DNA of 64,000 nucleotides from Ulvibacter algarum (GCA_947488905.1 CANLBJ010000002.1:434001-498000), one strand, 5' to 3'; positions 40,521 to 51,010 are shown, counted from the stretch's first letter. Notes: generated by a model from the sequence alone, not told the origin. Numbers and translations: made by a program.

Positions 40521-41681
40521 TTAATAAGCCATTTTTACTATTTTCTCTACTTTGTCTGGTGACAGGTCTTGGTGTTCTCCTAATCCTAACCAACCACGAT
40601 CTGTAAATCTTTTTGAGATTTTCTCTGCAGTACCTTCGTATTCTTTTGTGTAATCAGATAATTTAGTGTCAATACCTAATTCGTGGAAAAATGCTTCAGT
40701 TTTTTCTATCGCAGCATATGCTTTATCATCTGTGCTACCCTCAGTAATACCCCAAACACGCTCACCGTATTGTGCTAATTTTTCTTTTTTAGCTTCAAAA
40801 TTAAACTTGTAATGGCTTGGTGCTATTACTGCCAAGGTACGCGCGTGATCTATACCAAACATTGCAGTTAGTTCGTGACCAATGGCGTGAACAGCCCAAT
40901 CTGTAGGTACCCCTTTCTGGATTAACCCATTTAAAGCCATTGTACAACTCCACATAAAATTAGCCGCTGCTTTATAATCTGTTGGATCTTTTAAAACTTT
41001 AGGTGCAACTTCAATTAGAGTTTGCAATATGCTTTCTGCAAAACGATCTTGTAATAGAGCACCAATTGGGTACGTCATATATTGTTCAAGAACGTGAGTA
41101 AAAGCATCTGTTAATCCATTAGCTAATTGTCTTTCAGGAATTGATGTGATTACTTGAGGGTCTAGAATTGAAAATTCAGGAAATAATCCAGGACCTCCCA
41201 TTGCTAATTTCTCTTGCGTTTCTGCTCTAGTAATTACTGCACCAGAATTCATCTCTGAACCTGTAGCAGGTAATGTAAGTACTGTTCCAAAAGGCATTCC
41301 TTTTTCAGTTCTAATGTTCTTTGTTAGAATATCCCAAGGAGTATCACCTTCATATACTGCAGCTGCAGATAAAAATTTAGTTCCGTCAATAACAGAACCT
41401 CCACCAACAGCTAGTAAATAAGTGATTTTCTCATCTTTAATTACTTTTAATGCTTCCATTAAAGTAGCATATTCAGGGTTTGCAGGAATTCCTCCAAATT
41501 CAATAACATCTAAGTTTGAAAGTGCCGTTTTTACTTGATCGTAAATTCCGTTTTTCTTGATGCTTCCTCCACCGTAAAGCATTAATACTTTTGCGTCTTG
41601 AGGAATTTCTTCTTTTACTTTTTCTATTGTATCCTTTCCAAAAATTATTTTGGTAGGGTTTTTAAAATCAAAATTGTTCAT
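40521..41681 (-). CDS. Iron-containing alcohol dehydrogenase (YqhD-like)
   Basis: MLYGGGSIKKNGIYDQV, AVGGGSVIDGTKF, LPATGSEMNSGAVITR, HAIGHELTAMFGIDHARTLA. Confidence 0.93.
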   Translation of the reverse strand: MNNFDFKNPTKIIFGKDTIEKVKEEIPQDAKVLMLYGGGSIKKNGIYDQVKTALSNLDVIEFGGIPANPEYATLMEALKVIKDEKITYLLAVGGGSVIDGTKFLSAAAVYEGDTPWDILTKNIRTEKGMPFGTVLTLPATGSEMNSGAVITRAETQEKLAMGGPGLFPEFSILDPQVITSIPERQLANGLTDAFTHVLEQYMTYPIGALLQDRFAESILQTLIEVAPKVLKDPTDYKAAANFMWSCTMALNGLIQKGVPTDWAVHAIGHELTAMFGIDHARTLAVIAPSHYKFNFEAKKEKLAQYGERVWGITEGSTDDKAYAAIEKTEAFFHELGIDTKLSDYTKEYEGTAEKISKRFTDRGWLGLGEHQDLSPDKVEKIVKMAY

Positions 41682-41702
41682 CTTGTTTGTGTTTTATTAA
41701 AA

Positions 41703-42701
41703 TTATATTTTAACAATCATTTTTCCTTTATTCTTACCTTCAAATAAATCGATAAAGGCATTTGGGATATTTTCAAAACCTTCAACGATAGTTTCAGTAT
41801 ATGTTAGTTTTCCTTCAGATAACCAAGCAGATAATTGTTGTATCGCTTCTGGGAATTTTTCAGCATAATTAGAAACTATAAAACCTTGCATTAAGGCACT
41901 ATTTTTAACTAAAAATGGCTGAACACTAACGCTCATTGGCGTTTCGGTACTGTTATAAACTGAAATAGCTCCACAAATAATAATTCTCGCTAATCTATTT
42001 ATGTTAAATAAAACAGCGTCTGAAATAGGCCCACCTACATTATCAAAATAAATATCTACGCCGTTAGGTGCAGCTTTTGCGATATCAGCTTTTATATCTT
42101 TGCTAGTGTTATAATTGATACCTGCATCAAAGCCAAATTTGCTTTTTAGCATTTCAATTTTTTCATCTGTTCCGGCAATACCAATAACGTTAAGACCCAT
42201 AATTTTAGCTATTTGTCCAACAACGCTACCAACAGCACCTGCAGCACCTGAGACTACTATTGTTTCTCCTGCAACGGGTTTACCTATTTGGTTTAAACCT
42301 AAATAAGCAGTTAGTCCTGTCATTCCTAAAACGCCCAAATAAGTACTTAATGGAGCTTGAGAGCCATCAACTTTTAATAAGCCTTCACCATTTGAAACTT
42401 GTTGAGTTTTCCAAGGTAACATTCCAGAAACATAATCTCCATTTTTGAAATTATCGTTTTTTGAAGCCGTTACTTTAGCAACAACTCCAGACTGCACTGG
42501 TTTGTTTAGTTCGAAAGGCGGAATGTAAGATTTAGCATCACTCATTCTACCTCTTAAATAAGGGTCTACAGAAACATAAGTTGTTTCAAGTAAAATTTCG
42601 CCGTCATTAATCTCTAATTCAGATTCATCTTTAACAAATTCAAAGTTTGAAACTGTAGGTTTTCCTTCGGGTCTACTTTTTAATAAAATTGTATTTGTCA
42701 T
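41703..42701 (-). CDS. NADP-dependent MDR-family oxidoreductase (CurA/LTB4DH-like)
   Basis: VDPYLRGRMSDAKSYIPPF, VSGAAGAVGSVVGQIAKIMG, DIYFDNVGG. Confidence 0.92.
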   Translation of the reverse strand: MTNTILLKSRPEGKPTVSNFEFVKDESELEINDGEILLETTYVSVDPYLRGRMSDAKSYIPPFELNKPVQSGVVAKVTASKNDNFKNGDYVSGMLPWKTQQVSNGEGLLKVDGSQAPLSTYLGVLGMTGLTAYLGLNQIGKPVAGETIVVSGAAGAVGSVVGQIAKIMGLNVIGIAGTDEKIEMLKSKFGFDAGINYNTSKDIKADIAKAAPNGVDIYFDNVGGPISDAVLFNINRLARIIICGAISVYNSTETPMSVSVQPFLVKNSALMQGFIVSNYAEKFPEAIQQLSAWLSEGKLTYTETIVEGFENIPNAFIDLFEGKNKGKMIVKI

Positions 42702-42712
42702 AGTTTTAAAAT

Positions 42713-43345
42713 TTATTCAATTACGGTAACCATATCTTCCATAGGCTTTCTAACCTTTACAAGATCTACTAACCAATCTTCATTTTCTTTTCTGTAACCA
42801 ACAGGTAATAATACTGCGCTACGTAATCCTTTTTCGCGTAACCCTAATATTTGGTCAACTGCATCTGCGTCAAAACCTTCCATTGGTGTTGTGTCAACTC
42901 CTTCAAAGGCAGCAGCAGTTAGTGCTTCAGTAAATGCTATATATGCTTGTTTAGCTGCGTGATTAAAATTTTCTTCAGCATCTTTTTGAGGGTAAGAGCT
43001 TAATAACATCTGGCGGTAATTTTCCCAACCTTCGTTTTCAAATCCACGAATTTTGTTAGTTAAATCAAACATGTAGTTAATTCTTTCTGGGGTGTATGTG
43101 TCCCAAGCTGCAAAAACAAATAAGTGAGAACAGTCAGTTACTACAGATTGGTTCCAAGCAACCGGCTTAATTTTTTCTTTAACCTCTTGATTTTTAATCA
43201 CGAAAATTTCAAAAGGTTGTAATCCACTTGAAGTAGGGGCTAATCTTGCAGCTTCAAGAATACGCTCTATTTTATCTTCGGAAACTTTCTCTCCGTTCAT
43301 AGCTTTTGCTGCATATCTCCATTTTAATTTATCTAATAATATCAT
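42713..43345 (-). CDS. Nitroreductase-family NAD(P)H-dependent oxidoreductase
   Basis: RLAPTSSGLQPFEIFVIKN, AAFEGVDTTPMEGFDADAVDQILGL. Confidence 0.9.
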   Translation of the reverse strand: MILLDKLKWRYAAKAMNGEKVSEDKIERILEAARLAPTSSGLQPFEIFVIKNQEVKEKIKPVAWNQSVVTDCSHLFVFAAWDTYTPERINYMFDLTNKIRGFENEGWENYRQMLLSSYPQKDAEENFNHAAKQAYIAFTEALTAAAFEGVDTTPMEGFDADAVDQILGLREKGLRSAVLLPVGYRKENEDWLVDLVKVRKPMEDMVTVIE

Positions 43346-43398
43346 AGTCTTTATTTTGTTTGTGTATTGTTTGTGTATTGTTTGGTATTCTTTATTTC

Positions 43399-43983
43399 TT
43401 ATTTAACTACTTTTATACTGTTCCACGCAGATTGATAAGCTTCTTCTAGGTGTGTCTTATCTAACTGAAATGCACCTCTTTTTTGAATAATCATTAAAAA
43501 AGACAAAGGGTTAATTGCATATGCGTATAATAAATATTCTGATATAGGTTTAATTATACCTTCTTCTTTACCGCGAGTCCATAAATCGAGTAGGGGTTGA
43601 AGGTGTTTAATTCCTTTTTGTCTACTTTGTTCGTCAATCATAGGAGTGTTATCACACTGTGCTAAAAACATAGCATTTTCACATTCCTTCAATTTGAAAT
43701 CTGCAATACGATTCCAGATTAGCTTAAAACCTTCTTCAATAGGCATATTTTCTTTATAAGTTTCAAAGGCATATTTAGTATACTCAGCTTTTACTTCTAT
43801 ATAGGTTTTATTCACTAAATCTTGTTTGTTTTCAAAGTATAAATAGATAGTCGCTGGCGAAACTTTTGCCATTTTAGCAATTTTACTCATTGGCGTTGCG
43901 TGAAAACCATTATTATTCACAAGCTCAATAGTAGCCTTTACTAATGCGTTACGTTTATCTATGCTTTTTTGAAGTTTAGCCAT
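43399..43983 (-). CDS. TetR/AcrR-family transcriptional regulator
   Basis: ATIELVNNNGFHATPMSKIAKMAKVSPATIYLYFENKQDLVNKTY. Confidence 0.93.
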   Translation of the reverse strand: MAKLQKSIDKRNALVKATIELVNNNGFHATPMSKIAKMAKVSPATIYLYFENKQDLVNKTYIEVKAEYTKYAFETYKENMPIEEGFKLIWNRIADFKLKECENAMFLAQCDNTPMIDEQSRQKGIKHLQPLLDLWTRGKEEGIIKPISEYLLYAYAINPLSFLMIIQKRGAFQLDKTHLEEAYQSAWNSIKVVK

Positions 43984-44314
43984 CTTGTTTTTTAATTATG
44001 ATACAAAGATATATCTAAAAATGAACGTTCATTCACTTTTAACAAAAATTTGGATTTAACTTAGTACAATTGTTAAAATTAACCTTTGGTTTTTTTAATA
44101 CTGAAAACAGTGATAATTGAATGGTAAATTTTAAAGATTACCACTGTATGTTTTGAAAATCAATTATTTAGGTGTGAGATGATTTTTGTTGTAATAAAGG
44201 CTAGATTTTTTGTAGGAAATACAGGTGTTAAAAAACATCATTTAGTGTTAAAATCGGTGTAGTGTATGTTTAATAGGTTTAAATTCGCAATCTTCTAATT
44301 TTTAATGCATTCAC

Positions 44315-46639
44315 ATGAAGAACATATTTTTAATATTCTGTTTATTTTCGATCAATATATATGCTCAAGTAGGTATAAATACAACAATGCCAGACGCTTC
44401 GGCGATGTTAGATGTTTCAAGTACTGATAAAGGTATTTTGGTACCTAGGGTAAGTTTAACTTCTAGTACAGACGTAGCCACTATTTCTTCTCCTGTGGAG
44501 AGTTTATTAGTGTATAACACTGCTACAGTTTTAGATGTTACACCAGGTTACTATTACTGGAGTGGAGCGGCTTGGTCTAAAGTAGCAACCGTTCAAAATG
44601 CTAATGTTGAATGGAAAATAACAGGAAATGTTTCTACAGATGATTCTGTTAATTTTATTGGTACTACAGATGATCAAGATTTAGTTTTTAAACGAAATAA
44701 CGTACAAGCTGGTTTGCTAAATTCTAATAATACTTCATTTGGTGTTAACAGTTTACCACTTTCAACAACAGGTACAGATAATGTTAGTATTGGTGTAAAC
44801 GCTATGTCTTCTAATATAACCGGTAGAGAGAATATAGCTATTGGGCAAAACGCTTTACGCGATAATCAAGATGGAACAAGTAATACTGCAGTAGGCTTTA
44901 ATACACTTATTGCAAATACTGCGAGTTCTAACACAGCAATTGGATCTAGTACTTTAGTTAATAATACTTCTGGATCAGGTAATACAGGAGTTGGTTCGTT
45001 AACATTGAATCAAAATACTATAGGAGGAAACAATACTGCAATAGGTATGCAATCACTAACTAAAAACACAACAGGAACTAATAATACTGCTAGTGGACTT
45101 TTTTCATTGTTTGATAATACAACAGGAACTCACAACACAGCTAGTGGATCTGAATCTTTAACTTTTAATACTAGTGGTGATTATAACACTGCTATAGGTA
45201 CTAATGCGCTGTATTCTAATAAGACTGCAAATGAAAATACTGCAGTGGGAGCAAATGCTTTGTATGCTAATATTACTGGATTAAATAATACCGCTTTAGG
45301 AACTAATGTATTAAAAGATAACACAGCAAGTAATAATACTGCTGTTGGTAAAGATGCATTAACTGGTAATACAAATGGGAGTAGTAATGTGGCACTAGGG
45401 GTAAGAGCATTAGTTACTAATAATGGGCATTATAATGTAGCTACAGGAGTAAATGCTTTAGCTGCTAATACTATTGCTAGTTTTAATACAGCAAACGGAT
45501 ACAATTCTTTAAATGCTAATACAGAAGGAGGTAGAAATACTGCAACAGGCTCAAATTCTTTATATAAAAATGAAACTGGAGCTGGTAATACAGCTGTAGG
45601 GTCAAGCTCATTGTATGAAAATATTCTTGGAGGTAATAATACAGCAGTTGGTAGTGGTGCACTTTATAATAATATAGCAAGTAGTAACACAGGTGTGGGT
45701 ACAAATGCACTTTATAATAATACAACGGGACAACATAATATAGCTAGTGGAGTAAATTCATTACTTTATAACACTGAAGGGTCCGGTAATATAGCTAGTG
45801 GTGTAAATGCATTACTCAATAATACTATAGGTAATTATAATACAGGATTAGGCTTTGGTTCTATGGCAGCAAATACAGAAGGTGCTTACAATGTTGGATT
45901 AGGAGTAAACGCTTTAAATTCTAATACATTAGGTGGTTTTAATACCTCTTTAGGTAGTTCTTCATCAAATTCTAATACTTTAGGTGTATATAATACAGCT
46001 GTTGGGTATAATGCATTTCCTGCAAATACAGAAGGAAATAGAAATGTTGCATTAGGTTTTAACTCTCTTACCGATAATACCACAGGTGATTATAATGTTG
46101 GAATAGGCTTCAATGCTAATAATTCTGTTAGTGGAGGTGGAACAGGTGATAATAATATAGCAATTGGTTATAACGCTGTTGTTCCGGACACAGATCTTAG
46201 TAACCAAGTACGCATAGGTAATACATTGATAAGTTACGCGGGTGTTCAAGTAGCTTGGGATGTAACTTCAGATAAGAGATGGAAAAACACCATTGAGAAT
46301 TCTAACTTAGGTTTAAATTTCATTAACAATATACGTCCTGTATCATATTTCAGAAATAATGATAAAACTAATAGAATTGAATATGGCTTTATAGCTCAAG
46401 AATTAAAAGAAGCTTTAAAAAGTTCTGGTGTTAAAGGTAAAAGCATCGTTTCTGAAGATACTCAAGGAATGTTGAGTGTACGATATAACGATTTATTTTC
46501 TCCAATAGTTAAAGCAATACAAGAACAAACAAATCAAATAGAAGTGCTAAAGACTGAGAATGAAATTTTAAAGTTAAAACAAGAGGCTATTGTGAATGAG
46601 TTGCAGGAAATTAAAGATTTGTTATTAAATAAAAAGTAA
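44315..46639 (+). CDS. Secreted YadA-like head-repeat protein with C-terminal S74 tail-fibre-type chaperone domain
   Basis: Dozens of NTAxGxxALxxNTTGxxN repeats; C-terminal TSDKRWKNTIENSNLGLNFINNIRPVSYFRN...EYGFIAQELKEALK, typical of peptidase S74. Confidence 0.88.
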   Translation: MKNIFLIFCLFSINIYAQVGINTTMPDASAMLDVSSTDKGILVPRVSLTSSTDVATISSPVESLLVYNTATVLDVTPGYYYWSGAAWSKVATVQNANVEWKITGNVSTDDSVNFIGTTDDQDLVFKRNNVQAGLLNSNNTSFGVNSLPLSTTGTDNVSIGVNAMSSNITGRENIAIGQNALRDNQDGTSNTAVGFNTLIANTASSNTAIGSSTLVNNTSGSGNTGVGSLTLNQNTIGGNNTAIGMQSLTKNTTGTNNTASGLFSLFDNTTGTHNTASGSESLTFNTSGDYNTAIGTNALYSNKTANENTAVGANALYANITGLNNTALGTNVLKDNTASNNTAVGKDALTGNTNGSSNVALGVRALVTNNGHYNVATGVNALAANTIASFNTANGYNSLNANTEGGRNTATGSNSLYKNETGAGNTAVGSSSLYENILGGNNTAVGSGALYNNIASSNTGVGTNALYNNTTGQHNIASGVNSLLYNTEGSGNIASGVNALLNNTIGNYNTGLGFGSMAANTEGAYNVGLGVNALNSNTLGGFNTSLGSSSSNSNTLGVYNTAVGYNAFPANTEGNRNVALGFNSLTDNTTGDYNVGIGFNANNSVSGGGTGDNNIAIGYNAVVPDTDLSNQVRIGNTLISYAGVQVAWDVTSDKRWKNTIENSNLGLNFINNIRPVSYFRNNDKTNRIEYGFIAQELKEALKSSGVKGKSIVSEDTQGMLSVRYNDLFSPIVKAIQEQTNQIEVLKTENEILKLKQEAIVNELQEIKDLLLNKK

Positions 46640-46655
46640 GATTGTTTGAGCTTAA

Positions 46656-47549
46656 TTATGCATTGATGCTGGGAGAACAAGAAGCTCTTTTTAAGAGCAT
46701 ATATTCACCATTGTGTTTAAACTCCTTAATAGATTGTCCTACGATGCGTTTAAATGTTTTAGATAGATGACTAACATCAGTAAAACCAAGCTCATCTGCT
46801 ATTTGAGTCAACGTGAAATCTGAATTTAATAATCGAATTTCTACTAATTTTAGCTTTGCCTTTAAAATATAGTCACGTAAAGACATATGTACTTGTTTCT
46901 TGAAATATTCACTCACATAAGTGGGGGACATATTAAACACTTCAGAGAGGTTATCAACTTTAAGTAATTCGGTTTTATCAATATTTTCATTAATATAAAT
47001 GAGCATGTTTTTAATACGGTCATCAGTACTTTTCTGAACTTCTAAATAGTTTCCTTTTTTAATATTTCTTATAAGAACTTCTAATATACTTGTCATTAAG
47101 CTAGTTACAAGGTTTATTGAGGTTTCTCCATAATTTCTAGATTCTTGTAAAATCATATTTACAAGATGCTCAATGTGGTTTCTGTCTAAATCACTTTTAA
47201 TAATATCTCCAGGTAATTGATTGTAATTTGATAGAATATATGATGCTTCTTTAAACCATTCGTTTCTATCAATAGTTATTCTATTAATATTTTTAAAAAA
47301 AGCATCTGTAAACTTCAAGAAAACAAATTTTGTGGGTTTACTAATGGTAAATGAATGACATTTTAAAGGAGGGAGTAAAAACACACTTTCCTTTGTGTAT
47401 GGGTATTCATTGTAGTTAATACACTGAGTTCCTTCACCGCTTTTAATTAATACAAGTTCAAAAAAATTATTTTTAACGGGTCTTTCTTTCCATACAGATA
47501 ACTCAACTTCTTGTATTTCGAAAGGTTTGTACGCTTCAATTATGTCCAT
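46656..47549 (-). CDS. AraC-family transcriptional regulator
   Basis: C-terminal MSPTYVSEYFKKQVHMSLRDYILKAKLKLVEIRLLNSDFTLTQIADELGFTDVSHLSKTFKRIVGQSIKEFK. Confidence 0.93.
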   Translation of the reverse strand: MDIIEAYKPFEIQEVELSVWKERPVKNNFFELVLIKSGEGTQCINYNEYPYTKESVFLLPPLKCHSFTISKPTKFVFLKFTDAFFKNINRITIDRNEWFKEASYILSNYNQLPGDIIKSDLDRNHIEHLVNMILQESRNYGETSINLVTSLMTSILEVLIRNIKKGNYLEVQKSTDDRIKNMLIYINENIDKTELLKVDNLSEVFNMSPTYVSEYFKKQVHMSLRDYILKAKLKLVEIRLLNSDFTLTQIADELGFTDVSHLSKTFKRIVGQSIKEFKHNGEYMLLKRASCSPSINA

Positions 47550-47672
47550 ATCAATCTAATTTGCTGTAAAATTACATAATAAAGTAATAAAATTAAGAAA
47601 AAGTTAACTTGAAACCTTTATTTATACAAACATCACCTTTTTTTATACTACTATGTAGCCTTAGTCTAATGA

Positions 47673-47680
47673 TATCTTTG
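47673..47680 (+). promoter_or_regulatory. Bacteroidota -7 promoter box (TATCTTTG)
   Basis: TAnnTTTG 24 bp upstream of the nitroreductase ATG (47704). Confidence 0.6.
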
Positions 47681-47703
47681 TGCTATAATTAAAAATTTAT
47701 TCT

Positions 47704-48378
47704 ATGAAAACACCTAATATATCTAAAGCCGAAATTTTAAACGCATTTAACTATAGACACGCAACAAAAGAGTTTGATGCCACTAAAAAAGTATCAGATG
47801 AAGATATGAAGTTCATCTTAGAAACAGCACATTTATCACCTAGTTCATTTGGTTTTGAGCCTTGGCATTTTATCGTTGTTCAGGATAAAGAATTACGCGA
47901 ATTACTTAAACCAGTGGCTTGGGGAGCACCATTAAAATTAGATACTGCAAGCCATTTTGTATTAGGTTTAAGTATGAAAGCACCAATGGTAAAACACGAT
48001 GCAGATTACATAATGCATATGATGAAAGATGTAAAACAACTTCCTGAGGATGTAATTGAAATGTATTCTAAATTTTATAGAGAATTTCAAGAACGTGATT
48101 TTGATTTAGATTCTGATAAAAAATTATTCGATTGGTCTTCAAAACAAACTTACATCGCATTAGGAAATATGATGACGGCTGCAGCTTTAACAGGAATAGA
48201 TAGTTGCCCTATTGAAGGTTTTCACCAAGAAAAAGCGGAAGCTTTATTAAAAGAAAAGTTTGGTGTTGATACAGATAAATATGGCCTTTCATTTATGGTT
48301 GCTTTTGGATACAGAAAAGCAGATCCTGAATTTGGTAAATCTAGAAGAAACTTTGAGGATATAGTAACATTTAAATAA
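47704..48378 (+). CDS. Nitroreductase-family NAD(P)H-dependent oxidoreductase
   Basis: AHLSPSSFGFEPWHFIVVQDKELRELLKPVAWG, GIDSCPIEGFHQEKAEALL. Confidence 0.9.
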   Translation: MKTPNISKAEILNAFNYRHATKEFDATKKVSDEDMKFILETAHLSPSSFGFEPWHFIVVQDKELRELLKPVAWGAPLKLDTASHFVLGLSMKAPMVKHDADYIMHMMKDVKQLPEDVIEMYSKFYREFQERDFDLDSDKKLFDWSSKQTYIALGNMMTAAALTGIDSCPIEGFHQEKAEALLKEKFGVDTDKYGLSFMVAFGYRKADPEFGKSRRNFEDIVTFK

Positions 48379-48403
48379 TTGTTCATTGATCAAATACAAC
48401 ATT

Positions 48404-49411
48404 ATGAAAGCAATAGGATACAAAGAAAACCTTCCAATAGAAAATATTGAATCGTTACAAGACATAACATTAGATACCCCAAAAGCAACAGGTAGAGACA
48501 TATTAGTTGAGATAAAAGCAATATCAGTAAACCCTGCAGATTATAAAGTACGTGCAGGAATACCTGTAGAAGGTGACGACTGGAAAGTGATTGGTTGGGA
48601 TGCAACCGGTATTGTTAAAGAAGTTGGAGAAGATGTTACGCTTTTTAAAGTAGGAGATGAAGTTTGGTACGCTGGTGATTTTACACGTCAAGGTAGTTAT
48701 GCGCAGTATCAAGTTGTAGATGAGCGTATTGTAGGTGAAAAACCTAAGAGTATTTCTTATGCAGAAGCTGCTGCTTTACCATTAACAACACTTACAGCTT
48801 ATGAAATGTTGTTTGATAGATTACAGGTTTCTAAAGATGATGCTAGCAAATCTATTTTGGTAATAGGTGCTGCTGGTGGTGTTGGTTCTATATTGGTGCA
48901 ACTAGCTAAAAAATTAACGAAATTAAATATTGTTGGTACTGCTTCTCGTCCAGAAACTACAGAGTGGTTAAAAGAGTTAGGCGCAGATGCTGTAATTAAC
49001 CACAGAAATAAACTGAGTGAAGAGTTTGAGAAATACAATTTGCCTGCACCTGATTATATAGTTAGTTTAAATGCTACAGAGCAACATGCAGATGAGATTG
49101 TTAAAGTGATAAAACCTCAAGGTAGATTTGGTTTTATAGATGATCCTAAATCATTTAATGTGATGCCATTTAAGGCAAAAGCTGTGTCTACACATATAGA
49201 GTTTATGTTTACGAGATCTATGTTTCAAACAGAAGATATGATTGAGCAACACAACATTTTAAATACAGTGTCTGAGTTAATTGATAATGGTACAGTAAAA
49301 ACCACTTTGGGAGAAAACTTTGGAGTTATAAATGCTGAGAACCTCAGAAAAGCACATGCTTTTTTAGAAACAGGAAAGGCAAAAGGTAAAATAGTTTTAG
49401 AAGGATTTTAA
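48404..49411 (+). CDS. Zinc-binding-type alcohol dehydrogenase-family (MDR/quinone reductase) protein
   Basis: AISVNPADYKVRAGIPVEGDDWKVIGWDATGIV, VIGAAGGVGSILVQLAKKL. ATG at 48404 preferred over 48386. Confidence 0.9.
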   Translation: MKAIGYKENLPIENIESLQDITLDTPKATGRDILVEIKAISVNPADYKVRAGIPVEGDDWKVIGWDATGIVKEVGEDVTLFKVGDEVWYAGDFTRQGSYAQYQVVDERIVGEKPKSISYAEAAALPLTTLTAYEMLFDRLQVSKDDASKSILVIGAAGGVGSILVQLAKKLTKLNIVGTASRPETTEWLKELGADAVINHRNKLSEEFEKYNLPAPDYIVSLNATEQHADEIVKVIKPQGRFGFIDDPKSFNVMPFKAKAVSTHIEFMFTRSMFQTEDMIEQHNILNTVSELIDNGTVKTTLGENFGVINAENLRKAHAFLETGKAKGKIVLEGF

Positions 49412-49428
49412 TATATAAAACAACAAAA

Positions 49429-49902
49429 ATGAACTTTAAATCCATTTTAATAGCAGCAGTAGTAGCTACAATATTTGTAGGAACTACTGTAAATGCGCAA
49501 GTCACAACAATAGATTCTTTAGCAACTTCAAAAGTACAGCATTTTAATTTTGACGACATGGAATCTGAAAATATTGGTGAAGGAATACAGCGTAAATGGT
49601 TTCACGGAGAAAAAGGTCAAATGACCATTTTTAATCTAGAAAAAGATGCACATATTCCTTGGCACCAACATCCAAACGAACAAATTACTTATATCATGTC
49701 TGGTAAAGTAAAAATCAAAACCATTATTGATGGTAAAGAAACGTTTGTAGAAGTTGGAGCAGGAGAAGTTATTGTGTTTCCAGAAAACGTACCGCATGAG
49801 TTTTGGGCTTTAGAAGAAACAGTAGATTTAGATGTACACGTTCCTGTACGTCAAGATTGGTTGACAAAAGAGTTACCAGAATACTTAAAAAAAAGCAAAT
49901 AA
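49429..49902 (+). CDS. Secreted cupin-domain protein
   Basis: IPWHQHPNEQITYIMSGKVKIKT, GAGEVIVFPENVPHEFWALEETVDLDVHVPVRQDW. Confidence 0.9.
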   Translation: MNFKSILIAAVVATIFVGTTVNAQVTTIDSLATSKVQHFNFDDMESENIGEGIQRKWFHGEKGQMTIFNLEKDAHIPWHQHPNEQITYIMSGKVKIKTIIDGKETFVEVGAGEVIVFPENVPHEFWALEETVDLDVHVPVRQDWLTKELPEYLKKSK

Positions 49903-49903
49903 G

Positions 49904-51010
49904 ATGAGAAAGCAATTAATCATATTAAGTGTAATGCTATCAGTAATGACTATAAATGCTCAAACAACGTTAGCAGAAGCAGAAGTTTTTGCAACTGTAG
50001 ATCAAGCTGTTGGTAATATTACATTTACAAACAATGGTGATTTGGTGTATAGCCATCATCCATTTTTTGGACCAGAAATTAGAGTAGTTAAGTTTGATAA
50101 AAAAACAAATACAACAACACCGTTTCCTAATCTTGAGTGGAATACTCCTAGAGATACAGATGATAATTATTTAAGTAATGTCTTAGGTATCAGAAATGAT
50201 GAAAACGGTATTATTTGGATGTTAGATATGGCACAACGCGATAATGTAACACCTAAAATAGTGGGTTGGAATACGCTTAGCAATAGTTTAGAACGTATTT
50301 ATTATTTGCCTAAATCTGTAGTGCCGGCAGTAGCACAGCCTAATGATATGGTTGTAGATACTAAAAACGGTTATTTTATTATAGCAGATGAAGGTATTGG
50401 CAATGGTGGTGATGGTAGTAAAGCAGCCTTTATAATTGTAGATATGAAAACTGGCAAAGCACGTCGTGTTTTAGAAGGTACGCGCACTACGTTACCAGAA
50501 AATACACCAACGGTTATTGACGGAAAGCATTTAGCTGTAGATGGAAAAGATTTACTAATTGGTAATGATGGTATTACTGCTGATGCTAGTTTTGAATATA
50601 TATATTATGGGCCGCTAAACGGATCTAAAATATACAGGATTAAAACACTAGATTTAGTTAATCAAGAATTTACAGATACAGTTTTAGAGACTAAGATTGA
50701 AACCTATTCTGAGAAACCTAACAATGGCGGAATGAGTATTGATATGGATGGTAACTTATATTTAACTGCTTTAGAAACTAAAAGTGTTGCTGTGGTTTTA
50801 GCTAAAGATCGTAGTGTGCACACAATGATAAAAAATGATAATTTGGTATGGCCAGATGGTGTAAGTTACAATCATGTAGATGGTTATATGTACGTATCTG
50901 CAGCACAGGTTAATAGAGGTGCTGTATTTAATGATGGTAAAGATTTGTCTACAACACCATTTTACATTTTCAGATTTAAACCTATTACTAAAGGCGTTCC
51001 TTTTAGATAA
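49904..51010 (+). CDS. L-dopachrome tautomerase-related/major royal jelly-like secreted protein
   Basis: Signal peptide; VLGIRNDENGIIWMLDMAQRD, PNDMVVDTKNGYFIIADEG, VWPDGVSYNHVDGYMYVSAAQVN. Confidence 0.75.
   Translation: MRKQLIILSVMLSVMTINAQTTLAEAEVFATVDQAVGNITFTNNGDLVYSHHPFFGPEIRVVKFDKKTNTTTPFPNLEWNTPRDTDDNYLSNVLGIRNDENGIIWMLDMAQRDNVTPKIVGWNTLSNSLERIYYLPKSVVPAVAQPNDMVVDTKNGYFIIADEGIGNGGDGSKAAFIIVDMKTGKARRVLEGTRTTLPENTPTVIDGKHLAVDGKDLLIGNDGITADASFEYIYYGPLNGSKIYRIKTLDLVNQEFTDTVLETKIETYSEKPNNGGMSIDMDGNLYLTALETKSVAVVLAKDRSVHTMIKNDNLVWPDGVSYNHVDGYMYVSAAQVNRGAVFNDGKDLSTTPFYIFRFKPITKGVPFR

Noticed and set aside
44750-46150. Regular DNA repeats that could suggest a CRISPR or VNTR array
   Set aside because: In-frame degenerate codons of NTAxG-type head repeats in one long ORF; no identical repeats with unique spacers.
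45516-46249. Minus-strand ORFs (45516, 45886, 46052) within the head-repeat gene
   Set aside because: Produced by repetitive codons of the + strand gene (for example YYYKVH repeats); not credible proteins.
48402-49038. Minus-strand ORFs at 48402, 48524 and 48799
   Set aside because: Antisense to the well-supported MDR reductase gene.
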